Counted from the stretch's first letter, positions 1-6,892 are shown. The stretch is DNA of 8,524 bases from DATBFX01 sp036558305 (GCA_036558305.1 DATBFX010000312.1:1-8524); one strand, 5' to 3'. Notes: a model not told the origin generated them from the letters alone. Numbers and translations are program-made.

Positions 1-492
1 CCGCGCCACGTGCCCGGAGGCTTCGAGGTCGGTCAGGTGGCGACGGATCGTACCCGGCTTGACCGGGCCGAGGATGTCCAACTCGTCGATCCGGCTGACG
101 ATCGTGGCGTCGCGGAGCGGTTCCGGGCTCTCACTCAGGACCCGGACGACGAGATCGCGGGCGAGGTCGTCGCGCGCGTCGCGCTCCAGGATCATCGCGA
201 GGGGAACGGCATCGGGCGCCGTCCGGTGCATCTGGGTCAGCGGCCGGTGGAGCGAGACGAGGTTGCGGAGGGCCGCCTGCGCCAGCGGTTCCTTGCCGCC
301 GGCGAGGGCCGAGCGCACGATCCGGCGCGTCCGCCCGTAGTAGCCGGCCAGGGCGTAGAAGGCCCGGCGTTGGGCGGCGCGGTCGCCCTGCGCGGAGGCG
401 AGGGCGAAGTGGCTGAGCGTCAACTCGGCGATACCCTGCGCCTGCCAATACGTGCGGCCTGCTCCGCGCGGGGCGGCGGTGACCTCGGCCAT
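1..492 (-). CDS. Likely DNA-binding (winged-helix-like) protein, 3' end beyond the window
   Basis: An open frame of 164 codons starts at ATG 490-492 and runs without a stop off the left edge, so the C-terminus is missing. The product starts MAEVTAAPRGAG. Residues about 15-115 look helical and charged, with no motif I recognise. Residues about 110-164 (DLVVRVLSESPEPLRD, then PGTIRRHLTDLEASGHVAR) resemble a winged helix-turn-helix: a short helix, a turn, a recognition-like helix TIRRHLTDLE, then the start of a wing. The start is supported by an AGGA-containing site about 10 bases upstream that overlaps the stop of the preceding receiver gene. The gap to that gene is only 5 bases, so the two are almost certainly co-transcribed and probably translationally coupled. 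I infer a transcriptional output or partner for the adjacent signalling proteins. The family is not identified, and the helix-turn-helix call rests on pattern alone. Confidence 0.75.
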   Translation of the reverse strand, partial: MAEVTAAPRGAGRTYWQAQGIAELTLSHFALASAQGDRAAQRRAFYALAGYYGRTRRIVRSALAGGKEPLAQAALRNLVSLHRPLTQMHRTAPDAVPLAMILERDARDDLARDLVVRVLSESPEPLRDATIVSRIDELDILGPVKPGTIRRHLTDLEASGHVAR

Positions 493-497
493 CGGCT

Positions 498-896
498 CTA
501 TCCTTCCTGGGCGACGACCGCCGGTTTGCCCGCCTTGATCAGCGCGACGTTGATGCGGGCGATCAACTCGCGGGGGGCGAACGGTTTGATGACGTAGTCG
601 TCGGCGCCGCCGGTGAGCCCCTGGATCACGTCCGACTCCTGGCCCTTGGCCGTGAGCATGATGATCAGCGGGGCGGGCTGCATCTGCTCCTTGATCTTGC
701 TCGCCGCCGTGAATCCGTCCATCCTCGGCATCATCACGTCGAGCAGGACCACGTCGGGGTTCTCGGCGATGGCCTTGTTGAGCCCTTCCTCCCCGTCGCG
801 GGCGGTGATGACCTCGAATCCCGCCTTCTTGAGTTTGATCTCGACCAGACGCAGCACGTCCGGTTCGTCGTCAACGGCCAGCACCCGAATCGACAT
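498..896 (-). CDS. Single-domain response regulator (CheY-like receiver)
   Basis: The 132-residue protein is a complete receiver domain with no output domain. It has the acidic pair D9-D10, phospho-acceptor D53 in the context LLDVMMPRMDG, switch residue T82 (IMLTAKG) and K104 (YVIKPFAPREL), so it should accept phosphate from a histidine kinase and act in the cytoplasm. The start is fixed by a strong AGGAGGAGGT site just upstream, which lies inside the last codons of the kinase gene; the two genes overlap by 26 bases (871-896). It is followed after 5 bases by a possible DNA-binding protein. Stand-alone receivers like this often act as a phosphorelay intermediate or by protein-protein contact; which applies here cannot be read from sequence. 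The family assignment is secure. Confidence 0.96.
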   Translation of the reverse strand: MSIRVLAVDDEPDVLRLVEIKLKKAGFEVITARDGEEGLNKAIAENPDVVLLDVMMPRMDGFTAASKIKEQMQPAPLIIMLTAKGQESDVIQGLTGGADDYVIKPFAPRELIARINVALIKAGKPAVVAQEG

Positions 897-3708
897 GGTG
901 TACCTCCTCCTCGTGCATCAACGTCCGAATCTCCTCGATCAACGTGTCCAGTTCGAACGGTTTGGCGACGAAGTCGGCCGCACCCAACGACAGAACACGG
1001 GCGCGGGCGTTGACCAGGAGCCCCTCGCTCCCGGTGACGACGATGACGGGGATCTCGGCCGTGACCGGCGACCGCTTCAACGTTTGCAGCACCGTGAAGC
1101 CGTCGATCCCCGGCAGGCGGAGATCGAGCAGGATCGTCTCGGGGAGCTCCTGCCCGGCAAGCGCGAGACCGGTCTCGCCGTCAGGGGCGGCCAAAACCTC
1201 GAAATCCTGTTTACGCAACGCCACGCTGAGGTATTCGCGGACCGACGGATCGTCCTCGATCACCAGAACGCGGCGCCGGTCCGACTCGCCGAGGGCGCGA
1301 TGGACGTGCTGCAGCAGTTGCTCCTGATCGACCGGTTCGGTCGTGGCGGAGTCCGCAACGGCAGGCTGATCGCCGAGGAGCGACAGGACGAGGATGGGGA
1401 CGTCGCGGAGTTCGGGTGCTTCGGCGAGCCGGCTGGTGCGGTTGAGACCCTGCCCGCCGGGCATCCTGACGCTGAGGACGACCAGATCCGGTTGCTGTTC
1501 GCCGATGCGGCCCAGCGCGTCCTCCGCGCTGCAGGCCGTCTCGACGCGGTAGCCGGCCCGGCCGAGCCGCTCGCCGATCGCGGCCGTGACCGCCTGGTCG
1601 TCGTCGACGACGAGAATCGTTCGCTCGGTTGCCGCGGGAAGGATGTCGGGTTCGGCCATGGGTTCCGCCACCGGCGGCAGCGCCTCGGCGGGGGCGGTCT
1701 CCACGGCGGCGGTTTCGGCGAGCGGGAGGGTAAAGGCGAAGGTCGAGCCTTCACCCGGCGTGCTCTCGACCGTAACCGTCCCGCCGTGGAGCTCGACGAT
1801 CGACTTCACGATCGACAGCCCGAGACCGGTGCCGCCGATCTCTCGCGTCAGCGAGCTGTCGACGCGGAAAAAGCGCGTGAAGAGGCGGGCGACGTCCTCG
1901 GGAGCGATACCGATGCCCGTGTCGTGGACGGCGATGCGGGCCAGCTCGCCGGCGTGCGTCGCTTCGACGCGGATGGCGCCGCCGGCCGGTGTGTATTTGT
2001 GGGCGTTGCTGATCAGGTTCGTCACCACCTGCAGGATGCGGTCGTGATCGCCCAGTGCCAGGGGGAGACCGGGTTCGATCTCCACCGAGAGCGATTGGTT
2101 CTTGCCGTCGACGAGGGGGCGGAGTGTCGCCACGACCGAAGCGACGATGGCGCCGAGATCGATCGGCTCGATCTTGAGTTTGATCCGACCCGACTCGATG
2201 CGGGCGACGTCGAGCAGGTCGTTGATCAGCGTCACCAGGCGGTCGGCGTTTTGCTTGACGATCTGGAGATACTCCGCTTGTTCCTCGTTGACGTCACCGG
2301 CGTCGCCGTCGAGCATCATGTCGGTGAAGCCTTTGATCGCGGTCAAGGGCGTGCGCAGCTCGTGCGAGACCTGGGAGACGAACTCGGTCTTCATCCGGTC
2401 CAATTCGCGCTCGTGGGTGACGTCGCGGAAACCGAACAGGCGGCCGAGGAACCGCCCGTCGCTACGCACCGGCGACGAAAAGAGTTCCAGTTGCCGCTCC
2501 TGGGGCCAGACCTGGGCGAAGGTCTCGGCGACGTGGGCGCCGGTGTCGTCGATCGTCGTACCGACGCGGGCGGCGAGGGCGGCGGGATCGGCGAAGACGT
2601 GCTCGACCAGCGGCCGCAACTCGTCCATCCGCCGTCCGGTGACCTCCTTTGCGGGCAGCCCAAATAACTCCTCGAAGCGGCGGTTGACGCTGACGAGTCG
2701 CTGCGCGGGCGAGACGAGGAGGAGGGCTTCGACGACGCTGTCGACAACCGCCCGCGTTTCCGCCTCGCTCTGGCGCTGGGCGACGAGGGCGGTGTTGAGG
2801 GCGCGATTCGTCCGATCGAGGGCGGTGGTGATCAGGGCGATCAGGAAGGAGACGGTCAGGAAGATGCAGAGACTGAGCCAGTCCTCGGCCGCCAACCCAC
2901 CCGAATCGGAGCGGTAGAGCGGCAGGAGGACGGCCGCGGCGGCGCCGATCCCCGTCGCCACGAACGCCGGGCCGAGTCCGCCGTTCCAGGCACTCAGGAC
3001 GACCGCGATGTAGAAAACGGCGTAGACGCTGCGGCCGAAGGCAGGGAGGAAGGCGACGGCGAAGACGAGGGCGACGATGCTGAGGACCATCGCCACCCCG
3101 TAGCGCGAGGACGAGCGAAGACTGCGCCCGCCGGCGTCCGCGAGCGCGAAGCGCTGCCGGACGGACGAGGGCAGGCGCAGGAGGATCAGCCAGACGATGA
3201 GATAGGTCACCGTCTTGTCGAAGGGATCGGAGATGAACCCTTGCAGCGACGCGGCCTGGAGGGCATTGGCGCCCGTCTCGCGGAGGCGTTCCTGGACGGC
3301 CTGCCCGCCGCCGCCGCCGCTGCCCCCCAGCAGATCGGCCGAGATCGGTGCGGAGACGAGCGCGGCGACGACGCCGGTGATGAGCCCCGCCAGGGCGGAC
3401 CAGAGGGGGCGCTTGAAGGCGCCGAGCGAGGCCGCGATCCCGGCGGCAACGCCGATGCAGGCGGCGGTGATCGCATAGGGAATGATGTCCGAATCGTTGA
3501 AGACGAGACCCCAGGTGACGTTCGCCAGGGCGCCGGTCAGGGCGCCGACCAGCGGCCCGGCGAGCGCGCCGGCGAGGACCGTCCCGATCGAGTCGAGATA
3601 GAACGGCCACTCGAAGACGTTGCGCACGAGTTGGCCGATGGTCACGTCGATGACCACGCCGGCGAGGACCAGGACGATGGACGGAGACAATTGGAAGCGC
3701 TTCGGCAC
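871..3708 (-). CDS. Membrane-bound hybrid histidine kinase: ECF-S-like and DUF4118-like membrane modules, PAS, HisKA/HATPase and two receivers
   Basis: Read from GTG 3706-3708 the product has 945 residues. Residues about 8-188 hold an ECF-transporter-S-component-like membrane module (YLDSIGTVLAGALAGPLVGA), interrupted by a Gly-rich loop near 128-136. Residues about 207-297 form a second membrane module resembling DUF4118 of KdpD (FYIAVVLSAWNGGLGPA). About 318-433 is PAS-like. HisKA carries H449 in VSHELRTPL. HATPase_c has the N box (N568, ISNAHKYTP), DTGIGI at 596-601 and GGTGLGL at 625-631. The first receiver (about 696-808) has Ser746 where the phosphorylated Asp belongs and lacks the conserved Lys. 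The second (about 812-928) is canonical, with E818/D819/D820, D862, T892 and K916. GTG 3708 is chosen because AGGAG sits 8 bases upstream and the membrane module follows directly. ATG 3753 is an alternative without a visible ribosome site. The frame stays open to 4029, but that part runs into an intergenic repeat and is probably non-coding. It heads an operon with the two genes downstream. The ligand is unknown. Confidence 0.93.
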   Translation of the reverse strand: MPKRFQLSPSIVLVLAGVVIDVTIGQLVRNVFEWPFYLDSIGTVLAGALAGPLVGALTGALANVTWGLVFNDSDIIPYAITAACIGVAAGIAASLGAFKRPLWSALAGLITGVVAALVSAPISADLLGGSGGGGGQAVQERLRETGANALQAASLQGFISDPFDKTVTYLIVWLILLRLPSSVRQRFALADAGGRSLRSSSRYGVAMVLSIVALVFAVAFLPAFGRSVYAVFYIAVVLSAWNGGLGPAFVATGIGAAAAVLLPLYRSDSGGLAAEDWLSLCIFLTVSFLIALITTALDRTNRALNTALVAQRQSEAETRAVVDSVVEALLLVSPAQRLVSVNRRFEELFGLPAKEVTGRRMDELRPLVEHVFADPAALAARVGTTIDDTGAHVAETFAQVWPQERQLELFSSPVRSDGRFLGRLFGFRDVTHERELDRMKTEFVSQVSHELRTPLTAIKGFTDMMLDGDAGDVNEEQAEYLQIVKQNADRLVTLINDLLDVARIESGRIKLKIEPIDLGAIVASVVATLRPLVDGKNQSLSVEIEPGLPLALGDHDRILQVVTNLISNAHKYTPAGGAIRVEATHAGELARIAVHDTGIGIAPEDVARLFTRFFRVDSSLTREIGGTGLGLSIVKSIVELHGGTVTVESTPGEGSTFAFTLPLAETAAVETAPAEALPPVAEPMAEPDILPAATERTILVVDDDQAVTAAIGERLGRAGYRVETACSAEDALGRIGEQQPDLVVLSVRMPGGQGLNRTSRLAEAPELRDVPILVLSLLGDQPAVADSATTEPVDQEQLLQHVHRALGESDRRRVLVIEDDPSVREYLSVALRKQDFEVLAAPDGETGLALAGQELPETILLDLRLPGIDGFTVLQTLKRSPVTAEIPVIVVTGSEGLLVNARARVLSLGAADFVAKPFELDTLIEEIRTLMHEEEVHHVDSGAGR

Positions 3709-3946
3709 GAAGCCGGCTCCTGATTCGATCGGCGCACTGGCTGGCCCGCGCATAGACCAGGCAGCAAACGACGCGACGGTCTTTGATCCGTATCGGCGGC
3801 GAACTCGGGTTGTCACCCGGTGCTCGGGATGCATCATCGCGGGGGAGCGCAACGCGCCGCATCGAACGAAAGGGACCAATTGGAAGCAGTTGGCGGCGAT
3901 GGGATTGGCGGCAGCCTGGTCCGCACGGCGGCACGGGCTCCTTTTC

Positions 3947-4044
3947 GTAGGGGAGGGCCCCGTGCCCTCCCGGTCCGATGAGCGCATCGGTTCCGGTGGG
4001 ACTCGATGCCTTCGGACGTGGGAGGGCACAGGGCCCTCCCCTAC
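3947..4044. repeat. Intergenic inverted repeat, 25-bp arms beginning GTAGGGG
   Basis: The left arm is 3947-3971 (starting GTAGGGGAGGGCCCC) and the right arm 4020-4044 (ending CCCTCCCCTAC). They are reverse complements with a single mismatch (C3961 pairs against A4030). Inside them, GTCCGA at 3973-3978 pairs with TCGGAC at 4012-4017, extending the stem after a 1-2 base gap, and the loop carries its own 6-bp hairpin (CCGATG 3975-3980 with CATCGG 3985-3990, mutually exclusive with part of the inner stem). Repeats starting GTAGGGG with a G-rich core and CCC ends are, to my recollection, dispersed in intergenic regions of Chloroflexota and other thermophile-rich groups, so this looks like a REP- or MITE-like element. 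No target duplication was evident. Confidence 0.75.
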
Positions 4045-4104
4045 ACGCCGGTCCGGCTGGCACGTGCCAAAACGATGGCGGACACCCTACGTCCGGCCCA
4101 CTGG

Positions 4105-4133
4105 TTGACGTGCGTCCAGCCGTCCATTACAAG
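4105..4133 (+). promoter_or_regulatory. Candidate sigma-70 promoter for the MFS exporter
   Basis: TTGACG (4105-4110, 5 of 6 to the -35 consensus) is followed after 17 bases by TACAAG (4128-4133, 4 of 6 to the -10 consensus). Transcription would start near 4140, giving a leader of about 60 bases before ATG 4203. It lies just downstream of the inverted repeat. This is a motif match only. Confidence 0.4.
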
Positions 4134-4202
4134 GCGATCATGACGGAAACAACGCTGCCGGGGTGAAAAGGAAAGCTGTGCTGAGCATCGGCAATCGGGG
4201 AC

Positions 4203-5528
4203 ATGTCCGTGTCCGATGACGAGCATCGAGATTCGGGCGGGGCATCGCCGGACGCATCCACGGGTCTTCGAGATTCGGAACGAGAGATTCACGGCAAGAT
4301 CGGCCACGACGATTCCTACGCCGCCTGGCGCTTTACCGGGTTCCGGCGGTTGGTCGTCTCCGGGTTTGCGGAGTCGATCGGCAGCCGGATGGTCGACGTC
4401 GCCGTCGGGTGGGAGTTGTACGCGCGGACGCATTCGGCGGTCGCGCTCGGGTTGGTCGGATTGGTCCAGATCGTACCGGCGGTGCTGCTGGCGCTGCCGG
4501 CCGGTCACGTCGCCGATCGCTTCGACCGCCGGCGGATCGCGGTCGCGACGACGCTCTTGCTGGCGGGTTGCTCGGCTGGACTGACGCTGCTGTCGTGGAC
4601 GGACGGACCGCTGCCGCTCGTCTACCTTTGCCTGGCGCTGATGGGGGCCGCGTCGTCGGTGCAGGCGCCGGCGACCGCCTCGATGCTGGCGCAGGTGGTG
4701 CCAGGCGAATGGTTCGGCAACGCGGCGACCTGGCAGAGCGGCGTCGGGCAGACGGCGTCGATCGGCGGGCCGGCGTTGGGCGGATTGATGATCGCGGCGA
4801 CGGGCGGGGCGACCGCGGTCTACGCGATCAACGCGGCGACGCTGCTGGCGGTGGCGCCGCTGATCGGCAGTCTTCGTTTGCGACCGTTCACCCGGTCGGC
4901 GGAGAAGGTGACGGTCGATTCGTTATTGGCCGGTCTGCACTTCGTCCGTGCGACGAAGGAAATCCTCGCCGCAAGCACGCTCGACCTCTTCGCGGTGCTG
5001 CTGGGCGGGACGACGGCGCTGCTGCCGATCTTCGCCGAGGACGTCTTGCACGTCGGGCCGACCGGTCTCGGTCTCATGCGGGCGGCGCCGGCCGCCGGCG
5101 CGGTGTTGACCGCGCTGGTGATGGCGCACCGGCCGCCGTTCCGCCACGCGGGTTGGACGCTGCTGTCGGCGGTGGCGGGGTTTGGTCTGGCGACGATCGG
5201 GTTCGGCCTCTCGCGGTCGTTGCCGCTATCGCTCCTCTTTCTGGCGGCGCTCGGTGGGCTCGACGCGATCAGCATGGTCATCCGCGACACGTTGCTGCTG
5301 ACGCGGACGCCCGACGAGTTGCGGGGGCGGGTCACCGCCGTCGAGTTCGTCTTCGTCGGGCTCTCCAACCAACTCGGCGAATTCGAATCGGGGATGCTGG
5401 CGGCGTTGATCGGAGCGGTGGGGGCGGTGATCGCGGGCGGGATCGGCACGCTGCTGGTGGTGCCGGTGGTGGCGCTGGCCTGGCCGGAGTTGCGGCGTTT
5501 GGGCCGGATGGTCTCCGATGAGGGGTAG
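4203..5528 (+). CDS. MFS exporter, EntS-like (DHA3/MFS_3) family
   Basis: The 441-residue protein is a 12-helix major facilitator permease of typical length. A soluble acidic N-terminus of about 45 residues precedes the first helix (FRRLVVSGFAESIGSRMVD). The loop between helices 2 and 3 carries the family signature GHVADRFDRRR at 101-111. The second half carries TPDELRGRVTAV (369-380) and NQLGEFESG (389-397), a pattern I associate with EntS-type exporters of siderophores, macrolides or other drugs. Such proteins sit in the cytoplasmic membrane and export small molecules by proton antiport; the substrate cannot be told here. ATG 4203 has only a weak GGGG ribosome site; GTG 4209 is a minor alternative. 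The gene appears monocistronic: it diverges from the kinase and converges on the PIN toxin gene. Confidence 0.93.
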   Translation: MSVSDDEHRDSGGASPDASTGLRDSEREIHGKIGHDDSYAAWRFTGFRRLVVSGFAESIGSRMVDVAVGWELYARTHSAVALGLVGLVQIVPAVLLALPAGHVADRFDRRRIAVATTLLLAGCSAGLTLLSWTDGPLPLVYLCLALMGAASSVQAPATASMLAQVVPGEWFGNAATWQSGVGQTASIGGPALGGLMIAATGGATAVYAINAATLLAVAPLIGSLRLRPFTRSAEKVTVDSLLAGLHFVRATKEILAASTLDLFAVLLGGTTALLPIFAEDVLHVGPTGLGLMRAAPAAGAVLTALVMAHRPPFRHAGWTLLSAVAGFGLATIGFGLSRSLPLSLLFLAALGGLDAISMVIRDTLLLTRTPDELRGRVTAVEFVFVGLSNQLGEFESGMLAALIGAVGAVIAGGIGTLLVVPVVALAWPELRRLGRMVSDEG

Positions 5529-5561
5529 CGAGGCAGCGTGTCAGTTACCTCTGCGTAGATC

Positions 5562-5578
5562 GCGTGGCGCGGTCACGC
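5562..5578. terminator. Weak hairpin between convergent genes
   Basis: GCGTG (5562-5566) pairs with CACGC (5574-5578) around a 7-base loop in the 75-base gap between the convergent MFS and PIN toxin genes. It could help separate the two transcripts. There is no T-tract on either strand, so it is not a canonical intrinsic terminator. Confidence 0.2.
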
Positions 5579-5603
5579 CGGTATGCGTTACAGGACTCCG
5601 CGG

Positions 5604-6050
5604 TCACCGTCCGGTCTGTGCTGCCTCCTCAAGCGGGAGGAGCACCCAGCCGAACTGGGCGAAGTGGCGGTCCAACGTGAACGCGGTTCCGATGCCGAGG
5701 CGCTCCATTACCGCGAAGCTGAGGGCATCGGTCAGGGAAAACTCCTTGTCGTCGTACCCTACGAGGATCGCCTCGGCGCGGACCTCGTCCCGTGGTCGCA
5801 CCCGCACCACCGTTTGGCTCGCCCGCAGTTCGGTGAGGGCGGCGAATGCGGCGTGGCGACCGAGCCGGTTGAGGAGAAGGCTATGCAGTTCGAAAAGGAT
5901 GGCGTTGGTCGTGACGAGCCGCCGGCGGTCGTCAACCAGCCGGCGCATCGTGGCCACGACCGCAGCGTGACCGGCATCGCCGCGGTCGACGGCCGCATAG
6001 TAGGCCGAGCTGTCGACGAAGACACGACGATCGGTCGCGGGCGATCTCAT
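5604..6050 (-). CDS. PIN-domain ribonuclease toxin (VapC-like)
   Basis: The 148-residue protein is a complete PIN domain, the metal-dependent ribonuclease fold of VapC-type toxins. The acidic residues expected in the active site are present: D13 (VFVDSSAYYA), E54 (ILFELHSLL), D108 (SLTDALSFAVM) and D127 (AFTLDRHF). Length is normal for a single-domain toxin. The start ATG 6048-6050 overlaps the stop of the upstream gene as ATGA (4 bases), the usual antitoxin-toxin coupling. By analogy with the family it would cleave RNA when not bound by its partner; the RNA target is unknown. The frame is intact and all catalytic acids are kept, so it is probably functional. Confidence 0.93.
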   Translation of the reverse strand: MRSPATDRRVFVDSSAYYAAVDRGDAGHAAVVATMRRLVDDRRRLVTTNAILFELHSLLLNRLGRHAAFAALTELRASQTVVRVRPRDEVRAEAILVGYDDKEFSLTDALSFAVMERLGIGTAFTLDRHFAQFGWVLLPLEEAAQTGR

Positions 6051-6328
6051 CCGCCGCCGTGGGCGGCGGCATCGGCGACGTAGCGATCCTTCAGGCGGGC
6101 AATGTCGCTTCCCTCGGTCGAGGCACCCAGGCCGATGATGTTCAGCAGACGCGCGGGGTCATGGCGCGGGCGCCGCGCCGAACCGGGAGGCGCGGGAGCG
6201 ACGTCGCGGCTCACGCGATACCGGGCGCCACCGGTCTCGATCACGACGGGCCGCTCAGCCGCCTGATCCAGCAATCGGGCGACCTCGCTGTCGGGCTGGA
6301 CGGTGATCGTTTTTGGGGCAGCGGACAT
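6047..6328 (-). CDS. Antitoxin partner of the PIN toxin
   Basis: A 93-residue protein starts MSAAPKTITVQPDSEVARLL. The start at ATG 6326-6328 is set by AGGAGG (6340-6345) 11 bases upstream; the same frame is open further upstream, but that part lacks ribosome sites and crosses the promoter. The N-terminal part (ITVQPDSEVARLLDQAA, then PVVIETGGARYRV) matches a common but poorly named antitoxin type that lies upstream of PIN toxins and resembles Phd/YefM or AbrB-like N-terminal DNA-binding segments. The C-terminal part (ARLKDRYVADAAAHGGG) would be the toxin-binding tail. It overlaps the toxin gene by 4 bases. Function is inferred mainly from position and size, and the exact family is uncertain. 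Confidence 0.85.
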   Translation of the reverse strand: MSAAPKTITVQPDSEVARLLDQAAERPVVIETGGARYRVSRDVAPAPPGSARRPRHDPARLLNIIGLGASTEGSDIARLKDRYVADAAAHGGG

Positions 6329-6356
6329 ACCTAACTTCACCTCCTCCATGGGAAAG

Positions 6357-6365
6357 AGTATACCA
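6357..6365 (-). promoter_or_regulatory. Extended -10 promoter for the first toxin-antitoxin operon
   Basis: Read on the minus strand this is TGGTATACT: a TATACT hexamer (5 of 6 to consensus) preceded by the TG of an extended -10. Transcription would start near 6350, just before the AGGAGG ribosome site at 6340-6345, giving a leader of about 22 bases. No good -35 box is visible at the right distance. The GTATAC core is itself palindromic and could lie within an operator. Confidence 0.5.
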
Positions 6366-6540
6366 ATCACTGACACGAAAGAAGTAAGCGCCGTCATGGA
6401 TGCCCTGCGCGGTTCTCGTTGCACGGAATTGATCAAGACGAGCCCAAAGGACGAACGATTCATGTCCAAACCCCGGTCACATGGATCGCGACGGCAGCGA
6501 GCCCGTCCCAACGTCTCATCGCGTCGATTGTGCATTCGTG
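6366..6540. other. Intergenic stretch between TA promoter and riboswitch promoter
   Basis: I see no convincing gene here. It contains the 8-base palindrome TTGATCAA (6429-6436) and a short basic plus-strand frame at 6462-6575 (37 codons) that would overlap the riboswitch promoter and is not convincing. GC content falls slightly compared with the flanking genes. Confidence 0.4.
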
Positions 6541-6572
6541 ATGATGTCATCCTGGGCAAAACGGGCTACAGT
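6540..6572 (+). promoter_or_regulatory. Candidate promoter for the riboswitch transcript
   Basis: ATGTCA (6544-6549, 4 of 6) is followed after 17 bases by TACAGT (6567-6572, 4 of 6), placing a start near 6579, about 40 bases before the aptamer. The -35 region overlaps an inverted repeat GATGA-TG-TCATC (6540-6551) that could be a protein-binding site. The match is moderate, but the position suits the riboswitch. Confidence 0.4.
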
Positions 6573-6620
6573 TAGGGCAAGCGGGTCACGCCGACACGAC
6601 GCGGCGACGCACGACGACTC

Positions 6621-6790
6621 GCGCCGAACCGACCCGGTCGCATGACCGGCGGACGGGGGAACCACCCGCGGGACGACAACCTGCCGTGGGGTCGGGAAGC
6701 AGCCACGCTTCACCGGGGTGAATCGCGCCACGAGGGCGCGTAGGGCCGACGAGCTTCCGGTCCGAACCCAGCAGCTAACCCCGTAGGCGC
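6621..6790 (+). ncRNA. Cyclic di-AMP riboswitch (ydaO/yuaA leader)
   Basis: The sequence carries the conserved blocks of the ydaO/yuaA aptamer in order: GCGCCGAACC at the 5' side, ACGGGGGAACCA near 6653-6664, GGGGTGAATC near 6716-6725, a TAGGG block near 6741, GAGCTTCCGG and CCGAACCC, then CAGCTAACC and GTAGGCGC at the 3' end. The closing stem is GCGCC (6621-6625) with GGCGC (6786-6790). A strong internal hairpin is CCGGTC-GCAT-GACCGG (6634-6649). These RNAs bind two molecules of c-di-AMP and usually switch expression off; known targets are mainly cell-wall hydrolases and potassium or osmolyte transporters. Here the only downstream same-strand gene in the window is a 75-residue CxxC protein at 6893. 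The class assignment comes from the conserved blocks, not a covariance-model search. Confidence 0.93.
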
Positions 6791-6803
6791 CTCTGAAGCA
6801 CAA

Positions 6804-6870
6804 TCGAACGGTCTGCGCGGGCGATGCGGTCGTCGGGACAGGCACGACGCGTATTGCTGGTACGGTTCGA
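6804..6870 (+). promoter_or_regulatory. Long hairpin after the aptamer, candidate expression platform or terminator
   Basis: Between aptamer and ORF the RNA can form a 13-bp stem with one bulged G: 6821-6833 pairs with 6844-6857 (two G-U pairs) around a 10-base loop. An outer 6-bp stem TCGAAC (6804-6809) with GTTCGA (6865-6870) encloses it. GTTTTCG follows directly, which makes a weak intrinsic-terminator tail, and the ribosome site of the next ORF starts 8 bases after the hairpin. It is a natural candidate for the switching element, but I see no clear sequence that would form alternative pairs with the aptamer's closing stem. Confidence 0.45.
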
Positions 6871-6892
6871 GTTTTCGCGAGGGAAGATGATT

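Larger units (their letters stand above)
3709..4202. other. Divergent intergenic region between kinase and exporter genes
   Basis: This 494-base stretch separates the minus-strand kinase from the plus-strand MFS gene. It contains a 25-bp inverted repeat (3947-3971 and 4020-4044) and a plausible plus-strand promoter (4105-4133). Long open frames cross it on both strands, but they run through the repeat and have no good ribosome sites, so I treat it as non-coding. A kinase promoter must lie here or just inside the annotated start; the only hint is GTGACA on the minus strand near 3810, without a convincing -10 box. Confidence 0.6.

Noticed and set aside
613..2667. Long plus-strand open frame of 684 codons opposite the kinase
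   Set aside because: It is antisense to a gene with clear kinase and receiver motifs; its Asp/Arg/Gly-rich product matches nothing and is a GC-driven shadow.
3688..3887. Direct repeat CAATTGGAAGC at 3688-3698 and 3877-3887
   Set aside because: Only 11 bases match and the similarity does not extend on either side; probably chance.
3709..4029. Upstream extension of the kinase frame
   Set aside because: It crosses one full arm and part of the second arm of an intergenic inverted repeat, its composition is unlike a signal or membrane segment, and a better ribosome site exists at GTG 3708.
4409..5521. 370-codon plus-strand ORF overlapping the MFS gene
   Set aside because: Gly/Arg/Asp-rich shadow frame; the MFS frame has membrane segments and family motifs.
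6329..6559. N-terminal extension of the first antitoxin
   Set aside because: It overlaps the AGGAGG ribosome site and extended -10 promoter; the 93-residue form has family-like length.
6462..6575. 37-codon basic plus-strand ORF
   Set aside because: Ribosome site is poorly spaced, it overlaps the riboswitch promoter, and it has no recognisable feature.
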